NCBI RefSeq assembly: GCF_020217465.1
Contig: NZ_CP084115.1
Location: 2,914,001-2,978,000, forward strand
DNA from: Cobetia amphilecti
GTDB lineage: Bacteria; Pseudomonadota; Gammaproteobacteria; Pseudomonadales; Halomonadaceae
DNA: 64,000 bases
Direction: 5' to 3'
Shown: positions 58,096-64,000 of the stretch, piece by piece
How positions within the stretch are numbered: the stretch's first letter is position 1
Layout: each line of letters starts with the position of its first letter
Position numbers and translations under genes: made by a program
The notes under the pieces: generated by a model
Database searches by the model: none
Seen by the model: the letters and a program-made list of their open reading frames with translations, nothing else
Told to the model about the DNA's origin: nothing

Positions 58096-58913
58096 GAGCG
58101 CCCTCCTCCCTTCACCTCTTCCTGACGCGAGACCCACTGCGGGGCGCGCTTCTCGAGGAAGGCTCTCACGCCTTCCTTCTGGTTGGGGTCATCGAACAGC
58201 TCGACGAACAGCTCGCGCTCCATGCGCAGGCCATCGCTCATGCCGCGATGGCGCGACGACATGATCAATGCCTTGCAGCGCGCCACCGCGCTCGGGCTCT
58301 GGTTGGCGACGCTCTCGGCAATCGCCAGCGCGCGCTCGAAGCTCTGGCCGGTCTCGACCACCTCTTCCGCCAGCCCGATGCGACCGGCGGTCTCGGCATC
58401 CACCTGTTCACCACACAGGATCATGCGCTTGGCCCAGCCTTCGCCGACCAGCCACGGCAGGTGCTGGGTGCCGCCCGCACACGGCAACAGCCCCACCTTG
58501 GCCTCCGGCAGCGCCAGCCTGGCCTGCCGCTCGACGATACGCATGTCACAGGCCAGCGCGCACTCGAGCCCGCCGCCCATCGCGTAGCCGTTGACGGCGG
58601 CAATCGTCACGCCCGGGAAGTTGGCCAGCCGCTCGAAGGCCAACCCGAAGCGGCGCGCCATGGTGGCGGCGACGCCCTTGTCACCATCGGCGAAGGTCTT
58701 GAGATCGGCGCCGGCGGAGAAGAACTTGTCGCCCTCACCGGTGATCACCACCGCACTCACGCTGCCATCGCCCTCCAGCTCGTCGAGCAGCTGCTCCAGC
58801 TCGATCAAGGACGCTTCCGTCCAGGTGTTGGCCGGCGGGTTGTTGATGGTGACCCGGGCGATATGACGATCCTTCTCGAGAACGAGGCATGGCCCTTGAC
58901 TGGATGACATCAT
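58092..58913 (-). CDS. Enoyl-CoA hydratase (methacrylyl-CoA hydratase role)
   Basis: A 273-residue crotonase. INNPPANTWTEASLIELEQLL, FFSAGADLKTFADGD (oxyanion loop), GYAMGGGLECALACDMRIVE (catalytic glutamate) and LALPEAKVGLLPCAGGTQHLP are present. In the operon it would hydrate methacrylyl-CoA to 3-hydroxyisobutyryl-CoA. ATG 58913 or 58910 can start it; GGGAG precedes both. Confidence 0.93.
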   Translation of the reverse strand: MMSSSQGPCLVLEKDRHIARVTINNPPANTWTEASLIELEQLLDELEGDGSVSAVVITGEGDKFFSAGADLKTFADGDKGVAATMARRFGLAFERLANFPGVTIAAVNGYAMGGGLECALACDMRIVERQARLALPEAKVGLLPCAGGTQHLPWLVGEGWAKRMILCGEQVDAETAGRIGLAEEVVETGQSFERALAIAESVANQSPSAVARCKALIMSSRHRGMSDGLRMERELFVELFDDPNQKEGVRAFLEKRAPQWVSRQEEVKGGGRS

Positions 58914-58963
58914 GTAACTCCCTGAAAGATGGTAACCAATGACGAATTGAAGTGGAGGCGGCG

Positions 58964-60130
58964 TTACGCCAGCGACTCGATCATGCCCGGCGTCAGAAGA
59001 CGCCGCGCAATGATCAGACGCATGATCTCGTTGGTGCCTTCCAGAATCTGGTGCACACGGGTGTCACGCACCAGCCGCTCCAACGGGTACTCGCGGATAT
59101 AACCGTAGCCGCCATGCAGCTGGAGTGCCTGATTGCAGACCTCGAAGCCCATGTCGGTGGCGAAGCGCTTGGCCATCGCACAGTGGGCGCTGGCCTCGGC
59201 GTCGCCTTCATCCAGCTTGAAGGCCGCCAGCCGCACCAGGGTGCGCGCCGCGGTCAGTTCGGTTGCCATGTCGGCCAGCTTGAACTGCAGGGACTGGAAC
59301 TGGGCCAGCTCGCGCCCGAACTGCTTGCGCTCGCCGAGATAATCCCGCGACAGCTCCAACGCCTTCTGGGCCGCGCCCAGTGAGCAGGTGGCGATGTTGA
59401 TGCGTCCGCCATCCAGCGCCTTCATCGCGAAGCGGAAGCCCTCGCCCTCCTCGCCCAGACGATTGGCTGCCGAAACCCGCACGCGATCGAAGCTCACCAG
59501 CCGGGTCGGCTGGCTGTTCCAGCCCATCTTGTCTTCCTTCTTGCCATAGCTGATGCCCTCGGCGTCAGCCGGCACCACGAAGGCCGAGATACCCGCCGCG
59601 CCGCTGTCCGGCTCGCCGGTGCGCGCCATCACCACCAGCACGTCCGTGGCGCCGGCACCGGAGATGAACATCTTGGAGCCACTCAGATAGTAGTCGTCGC
59701 CCTCGCGCTCGGCGCGGGTGCGCAGGCTGGCGGCGTCACTGCCGCTGCCCGGCTCGGTCAGGCAATAGGAGCCGAGCTTGTCGCCCGCCACCATCGCCGG
59801 TACCCACTGCTCACGGCAGCTGTCCGTGGCGAAACTGGCGATCATCCAGCCCACCATGTTGTGGATGGTGATGTAGGCAGTGGTCGAGATGCAGCCGGTC
59901 GCCAGCTGCTCGAGAATGATGGAGCTGTCGAGGCGCGGCAGGCCAAGGCCGCCGTGCTCCTCTGGGACGTAAAGCCCCATGAAGCCGGCCTCGCCCGCCT
60001 TGCGAAGAGTCTCGATGGGGAAGTGGGCCGTGGCGTCCCACTCGGCGGCATGCGGGGCAAGCTCGGCATCCGCGAAGGCACGCGCCCCCTCCTGGAGGGC
60101 ACGCTGGTCATCGGTCAGCGAAAAGTTCAT
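58964..60130 (-). CDS. Acyl-CoA dehydrogenase (isobutyryl-CoA dehydrogenase role)
   Basis: A 388-residue FAD acyl-CoA dehydrogenase. YCLTEPGSGSDAASLRTRAE is the FAD-binding strand, MGWNSQPTRLVSFD follows, and the catalytic glutamate lies in ILEGTNEIMRLIIARRLL near 361. Position between mmsA and the two crotonases indicates isobutyryl-CoA to methacrylyl-CoA oxidation; specificity is inferred. ATG 60130. Confidence 0.93.
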   Translation of the reverse strand: MNFSLTDDQRALQEGARAFADAELAPHAAEWDATAHFPIETLRKAGEAGFMGLYVPEEHGGLGLPRLDSSIILEQLATGCISTTAYITIHNMVGWMIASFATDSCREQWVPAMVAGDKLGSYCLTEPGSGSDAASLRTRAEREGDDYYLSGSKMFISGAGATDVLVVMARTGEPDSGAAGISAFVVPADAEGISYGKKEDKMGWNSQPTRLVSFDRVRVSAANRLGEEGEGFRFAMKALDGGRINIATCSLGAAQKALELSRDYLGERKQFGRELAQFQSLQFKLADMATELTAARTLVRLAAFKLDEGDAEASAHCAMAKRFATDMGFEVCNQALQLHGGYGYIREYPLERLVRDTRVHQILEGTNEIMRLIIARRLLTPGMIESLA

Positions 60131-60200
60131 GCAGCTGCCTCCTGTTGTCCTTGTTCTGTCGGCCCGGGTCTATCGCCCGGGCCTGTCAAAGCGGCTCAGC

Positions 60201-60328
60201 ACATCTGAGGAGCCATCAGCGCATCTGAGGAGCCATCAGCGCATCTGAGGAGCCATCAGCGCATCTGAAGAGCCCTCAGCGGTCTTGTGAAAAGAGCCCT
60301 CAGCGGTCTTGTAAAGAGAGCCCTCAGC
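60201..60328. repeat. Compound tandem repeat containing copies of the mmsA 3' end
   Basis: Four 20-bp units (60201-60280; consensus gcatctgaggagccatcagc) then two 24-bp units (60281-60304, 60305-60328). On the minus strand the 12-base mmsA ending CAGATGCGCTGA (60335-60324) recurs exactly at 60267-60256, 60247-60236 and 60227-60216, and with one mismatch at 60207-60196. The whole block separates mmsA from the acyl-CoA dehydrogenase. Confidence 0.85.
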
Positions 60329-61922
60329 GCATCTGGATCGAGAAGTTGGGCTGATTGCCCTCGGCCGGCGCATCGTCGAACCAGCGCGCCGTCACCGTCT
60401 TGGTCTCGGTATAGAAGCGCACCGCCTGCTTGCCATAGGCATGCAGATCGCCGAAGAAGCTGCCGCGCCAGCCGGTGAAGGAGAAGAACGGCAGCGGCAC
60501 CGGAATCGGCACGTTGATGCCGACCTGACCGACCGCGATCTCGTTCTGGAAGCGCCGCGCCGCGCCGCCGGAGCGCGTGAAGATGGAGGTGCCGTTGCCG
60601 TAGGGGTTGTTGTTGATCAGCTCGATGGCCTCGGACAGGTCCGCCGCCTCCATGCAGCACAGCACCGGCCCGAAGATTTCCTCGCGATAGAGCACCATCT
60701 CCGGCGTCACCCTGGAGAACAGACACGGCCCCAGCCAGTTGCCATCGGGATAGCCCGCCACCGAGACACCACGACCATCCAGCAGCAGCTCGGCGCCTTC
60801 CTGCTCGCCCTGCTGGATCCAGCCGGTCACGCGCTCCAGCGCCTGCGGCGAGATCAGCGGCCCGTAGCTGGCGCCCTTGTCATCCCATGCACCCGGACGC
60901 ACCTCGGCCAGCGCATCGCGCACCCGCTCGATCAAGGCCTTCGAATCACCGACGAAGACCGCCACCGAGATCGCCATGCAACGCTGACCCGCCGCGCCGA
61001 CACTGGCACCGACCAGCGCGTTGACCACCTGGTCCGCCGGAGCGTCCGGCATGATCACCATGTGATTCTTGGCCCCGGCGAAGCACTGGGCGCGCTTGAG
61101 GTTGTCAGTGGCGGTGCGATAGATGTGCTGCCCCACCGGTACCGAGCCGACGAAGCTGACGGTGCGCGGAATCTCGTGGGCGAGCAGATGATTGACCTGA
61201 TCGCGCCCGCCCTGCACCACGGTCAGGATGCCCTCGGGGGCACCCGCTTCCATGAACAGCTCCGCCAGGCGCAGCGTGGTCAGCGGCACTTGCTCGGACG
61301 GCTTGATCACGAAGGCATTGCCACAGGCGATGGACAGCGGGAACATCCACAGCGGTATCATGGCGGGGAAGTTGAACGGCGTGATGCCCAGGCAGACACC
61401 CAGCGATTGGGTCACGGAATAGCTGTCGATGCCGGTGGCGACGTTCTCCACCGTCTCGCCCATCAGCAGGCTGGGAATGTTGGCGGCGTGCTCGACCACC
61501 TCGATGCCGCGCCACACATCGCCCTTGGCGTCCTCGAAGGTCTTGCCCAGCTCGTGGGAGATGATCTCGGCCAGCTCGTCATGATGCTGCTTGAGCAGAT
61601 GCTGATAGCTGAGCATCAGGCGGGCACGGGTCGGCACCGGCGTGTTGCGCCAGCGCTGGAAGGCCTGTTCGGCGTGGTCCAGCGCTTCATCCAGCTCACT
61701 CAGCGGTGACAGGGGCACGCGGGCGATCTCGCCGTTGGTGGCCGGGTTGGTGACGCTCAGGTGCTGATCGGCGCGACTTTCGACAAACTGACCATTGATC
61801 AGCTGAGGCAGCACCAGCGGCGCGCTGTCACCGGCGACCATGGCGCGCAGGCGTGACAGCAGATCCAGTGAACTGGTAGTAGAGGACGCGGCAGTAGAGG
61901 GCGTGAGAGACGTCGAAGACAT
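60324..61922 (-). CDS. mmsA: CoA-acylating methylmalonate-semialdehyde dehydrogenase
   Basis: A 532-residue aldehyde dehydrogenase. It converts methylmalonate semialdehyde, NAD and CoA to propionyl-CoA. [31 protein letters not shown] is the MmsA signature and [18 protein letters not shown] has the catalytic cysteine near 312. The C-terminus is [25 protein letters not shown]. About 35 Ser/Thr/Ala-rich residues precede the conserved start, longer than the usual approximately 500-residue enzyme. First gene of the valine operon, divergent from the MerR gene; ATG 61922 with AGGAA upstream. Confidence 0.95.
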   Translation of the reverse strand: MSSTSLTPSTAASSTTSSLDLLSRLRAMVAGDSAPLVLPQLINGQFVESRADQHLSVTNPATNGEIARVPLSPLSELDEALDHAEQAFQRWRNTPVPTRARLMLSYQHLLKQHHDELAEIISHELGKTFEDAKGDVWRGIEVVEHAANIPSLLMGETVENVATGIDSYSVTQSLGVCLGITPFNFPAMIPLWMFPLSIACGNAFVIKPSEQVPLTTLRLAELFMEAGAPEGILTVVQGGRDQVNHLLAHEIPRTVSFVGSVPVGQHIYRTATDNLKRAQCFAGAKNHMVIMPDAPADQVVNALVGASVGAAGQRCMAISVAVFVGDSKALIERVRDALAEVRPGAWDDKGASYGPLISPQALERVTGWIQQGEQEGAELLLDGRGVSVAGYPDGNWLGPCLFSRVTPEMVLYREEIFGPVLCCMEAADLSEAIELINNNPYGNGTSIFTRSGGAARRFQNEIAVGQVGINVPIPVPLPFFSFTGWRGSFFGDLHAYGKQAVRFYTETKTVTARWFDDAPAEGNQPNFSIQMR

Positions 61923-62102
61923 GGCGTGGCATTCCTGTGGCTGTTGTTATTGGGAGGAAGACAGTGTGTCAACAGAGCCGAAGTCGTCAGGCGAGCCGCC
62001 TTGCAGAGCTGAAGACGTTCTGCAGAACCAGGCCGTCCTGCAGAAAACGGCAAGCCGAGACTGTGATCTGATTCAACCTAGCATCTGCTTGGTTGGCTGC
62101 AA

Positions 62103-62130
62103 ATACTATTACCCTTTACGTTAACGTAAA
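62103..62130 (-). promoter_or_regulatory. mmsA promoter: TTTACG - 16 bp - TAGTAT
   Basis: Minus strand -35-like TTTACG (62130-62125) and -10 TAGTAT (62108-62103). The operator palindrome starts in the -35 box and fills the spacer, the arrangement typical of MerR-type control. Confidence 0.5.
62115..62130. promoter_or_regulatory. Perfect 16-bp palindrome, LiuR-like operator
   Basis: TTTACGTTAACGTAAA is self-complementary over all 16 bases, lying between mmsA and the MerR-family gene. LiuR-type MerR proteins of branched-chain amino acid degradation are known to bind such T/A-rich ACGT-containing palindromes. Binding here is an inference. Confidence 0.7.
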
Positions 62131-62236
62131 CAATGCTAGTCTGTAGAAAATTCACGGCCAGACGCCGCTGGCACCCACTGCGCCAAGGAGCATTCCCCTC
62201 TCCTTGGCGCGCACAGCATCCGGAGCGGCAGCGCCC

Positions 62237-62758
62237 ATGACAGATACCATGATGACCCCAAGTCCTGACCCCAAATCCCGGGCAACGCCTGATGGCGCGA
62301 CACACGATACCGGTGTGGAGTCCCTGCTGAGCACCACCAGCACCAGCGACGCCATCCGTCCGACCCAGCGCACCTGGAGCATCGGCGAGCTGGCACGGCA
62401 TTTCGACGTGACCACGCGCACCATCCGCTTCTACGAGCAGGAAGGTCTGCTGCACCCGGAGCGGCGCGGTCAGACGCGCGTCTATCGCGACAAGGACCGC
62501 GTGCGTCTCAAGCTGACCCTGCGCGGCAAGCGACTGGGCTTCTCGCTGGCCGAGATTCGTGAAGTGGTCGACCTCTACGACGCCGCCGACGGCGGTGGCG
62601 AGAAGCAGCTCACCCGCCTGCTTGGCATCCTGAGCGAAAAGCGTGAGGGCCTTGAGCGACAGCTGCGCGATCTCACCGCCATGCAACGTGAACTGGATGA
62701 CGTCGAGACACGTGCCCGCGAAGCCCTCGCCCGCCTGGCCGGCGACAGCGAGAGCTGA
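62237..62758 (+). CDS. liuR: MerR-family transcriptional regulator, LiuR-like
   Basis: A 173-residue MerR protein. About 45 Ser/Thr/Pro-rich residues precede the winged HTH TWSIGELARHFDVTTRTIRFYEQEGLLHPERRGQTRVYRDKDR, then the dimerisation coil (LSEKREGLERQLRDLTAMQRELDDVETRARE) typical of LiuR. Located divergent from the mms operon, whose palindromic operator it should bind; sensing probably an acyl-CoA. Start ATG 62237 chosen; ATG 62249 or TTG 62204 are alternatives. The leader before the HTH may not all be translated. Confidence 0.82.
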   Translation: MTDTMMTPSPDPKSRATPDGATHDTGVESLLSTTSTSDAIRPTQRTWSIGELARHFDVTTRTIRFYEQEGLLHPERRGQTRVYRDKDRVRLKLTLRGKRLGFSLAEIREVVDLYDAADGGGEKQLTRLLGILSEKREGLERQLRDLTAMQRELDDVETRAREALARLAGDSES

Positions 62759-63039
62759 TTGGAATCCACAACACCAGAACCCACTCGCGCCAGCAGCAGC
62801 TATATAACTGCCGGCTACACAAGTGACAGCGACTAGACTGTCTATAGAGAATCGTCAGTAGAAAACTGACCAGCGCCTCGCGAGTGCGGGCGACAGCAGA
62901 CTGCCGGAGAGCAGCGCGTCGCCCGCTGACCTCACGACAAGACGACCAAAACGACAACACTGCGTCACCGCCTCCCTGAGGCGGCTCCCCCTGACAAGCC
63001 TTGCCTCACCAATAACAACCAAGGACACAGGAAAGCACC

Positions 63040-64000
63040 ATGTCACAGGACGCCATCGCCACACGCCAGCCTGCCAGCGAAATGGCACACGCAAGCCAAT
63101 CAGCCAGCTATCTCAGCGCTACCTCCGACACCCCTCTGATGGGAGAAACCATCGGGGATTGCCTTGATCGCATCTGCGCGCGCTGGCCCGAGCGCGACGC
63201 CCTGATCAGTCGCCATCAGGGACTGCGCTACACCTGGTCCGAACTGCACGCAGAGGTCGAGCGCGTGGCGCGCGGCCTGCTGGCGATGGGCATCGAGCGC
63301 GGTGATCGCGTCGGCATCTGGGCGCCCAATCGCGCCGAATGGACGCTGATCCAGTACGCCACCGCCAAGATCGGCGTGGTGCTGGTCAATCTCAACCCGA
63401 GTTACCGCGGCCATGAACTGGCCTACGCTCTCAAGCAATCCGGTGCGGCGACGCTGATCTTCCAGTCTCGCTTCAAGGCGTCCGACTATGTGGCGATCCT
63501 CGAGGAGCTGTTCCCTGAGGCCAGGGAGGCTCGCGGCCGTGATGGCATTCACAATGGCGCGCTGCCGGACCTCAGGCGCCTGATCTGCTTCGAGGCCGAG
63601 GACGCCCTGCCCGGCATGCTCAACTGGCAGGATGTGCTCAGCGGTGCCGCTAGCGTCCCCGTCGAGACACTCGGCGAGCTGCAGGCCAGTCTGACCTTCG
63701 ATGACCCGATCAATATCCAGTACACCTCCGGCACCACCGGTGCGCCCAAGGGCGCGACCCTCTCGCACCACAACATCCTCAACAATGGCTTCTTCGTCGC
63801 CGAGCGCATGAATCTCAGCGAGCACGACAAGCTGGTGATGCCGGTGCCGCTCTATCACTGCTTCGGCATGGTGATGGGCAATCTGGGCTGCCTGACCCAC
63901 GGCGCCGCCATCGTCTATCCGGAAGCGGGCTTCGATCCGCTGGCCACCCTGCAGGCGGTCAGCGAGGAGAGCGCCACCGCGATGTTCGGCGTGCCGACGA
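63040..64000 (+). CDS. AMP-dependent acyl-CoA synthetase, 3' part missing
   Basis: About 320 N-terminal residues of an ANL-family ligase; the frame is open to the right edge. The ATP/AMP signature YTSGTTGAPKGATLSHHNI lies near residues 228-246. LDRICARWPERDALI and GDRVGIWAPNRAEWTLIQYATAKIGVVLVNLNPSYRGHEL are typical of medium-chain or branched-chain acyl-CoA ligases. The first 25 residues (Ser/Ala/Gln-rich) are an extension. ATG 63040 follows AGGAAAG. Same strand as the MerR gene (281 bp gap without a gene); a role in the same catabolic programme is plausible but unproven. Confidence 0.88.
   Translation, partial: MSQDAIATRQPASEMAHASQSASYLSATSDTPLMGETIGDCLDRICARWPERDALISRHQGLRYTWSELHAEVERVARGLLAMGIERGDRVGIWAPNRAEWTLIQYATAKIGVVLVNLNPSYRGHELAYALKQSGAATLIFQSRFKASDYVAILEELFPEAREARGRDGIHNGALPDLRRLICFEAEDALPGMLNWQDVLSGAASVPVETLGELQASLTFDDPINIQYTSGTTGAPKGATLSHHNILNNGFFVAERMNLSEHDKLVMPVPLYHCFGMVMGNLGCLTHGAAIVYPEAGFDPLATLQAVSEESATAMFGVPT

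Larger units (their letters stand above)
61923..62236. other. Divergent promoter region mmsA / MerR gene
   Basis: 314 bases containing the 16-bp palindrome at 62115-62130 and the mmsA promoter overlapping it. No gene seen. Confidence 0.75.

Noticed and set aside
60201-60328. Repeat block considered as a CRISPR-like or REP array
   Set aside because: Units are directly adjacent, lack unique spacers and derive from the mmsA 3' end.

Overview
The window is a gene-dense, GC-rich (roughly 60-65 % by eye) stretch of chromosome from a gammaproteobacterium. Gene content and order point to the Oceanospirillales, family Halomonadaceae; a Cobetia- or Halomonas-like organism fits best. This placement is an inference from protein style and synteny (tRNA cluster-tig-clpP-clpX-lon-hupB-ppiD, ppsA/ppsR, phhR/phhABC, AcnB). 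No 16S or other decisive marker is present. I see no insertion sequence, prophage, integrase or CRISPR array, and almost everything is core or housekeeping.

Layout: 1-3.8 kb holds phenylalanine/tyrosine catabolism (phhR, cut by the left edge, divergent from phhA-phhB-aromatic aminotransferase). 3.9-7.1 kb holds a LysR-type regulator with an unusual acidic insertion, then dadA-ridA for D-amino acid oxidation. 7.5-12.3 kb has a MATE exporter with a divergent LysR regulator and a GGDEF/EAL protein. 12.9-15.6 kb is an overlapping operon for queuosine/7-deazaguanine synthesis (queC, queE, a two-domain QueD-like protein, a small Cys-cluster protein). 15.6-20.9 kb has a COG0523 GTPase, a YqhD-type alcohol dehydrogenase, and a zinc-free MDR oxidoreductase with a divergent LysR regulator. 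21-30 kb is the protein quality-control block ppiD, hupB, lon, clpX, clpP, tig. 30.0-30.7 kb is a Pro-Arg-His-His tRNA operon with a good promoter and terminator. 31-38 kb carries folD, an MTA/SAH nucleosidase, cysS, glnS, ppiB and lpxH. 38-43.4 kb carries a 1304-residue SARP-like regulator, miaE and a DUF1289 protein. 43.8-53.8 kb carries acnB, a small outer-membrane barrel, rraA, a dicarboxylate-type symporter, ppsA/ppsR and ppnP. 53.9-55.8 kb has a second MATE exporter and a rhodanese. 55.9-62 kb is a complete distal valine degradation operon (mmsA, acyl-CoA dehydrogenase, enoyl-CoA hydratase, 3-hydroxyisobutyryl-CoA hydrolase, mmsB) divergent from a LiuR-like MerR regulator. An acyl-CoA synthetase runs off the right edge.

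Main observations beyond gene calling: (1) a perfect 16-bp palindrome sits in the spacer of the mmsA promoter next to the MerR gene, and a 13/16 match occurs about 61 kb away between phhR and phhA, suggesting that one regulator links valine and aromatic amino acid catabolism. (2) Short intergenic tandem repeats (14-24 bp units) recur across the window. At several genes (phhA, the LysR gene at 20.9 kb, ppiD, mmsA, less clearly ppnP) the repeat is a copy of the gene's own last codons plus stop. (3) The 1304-residue regulator combines a SARP/BTAD head, a cyclase-like domain lacking catalytic residues, an AAA ATPase and a TPR tail. (4) The que operon has a fused QueD-like protein in which only the C-terminal half keeps the Cys/His-Gly-His motif.
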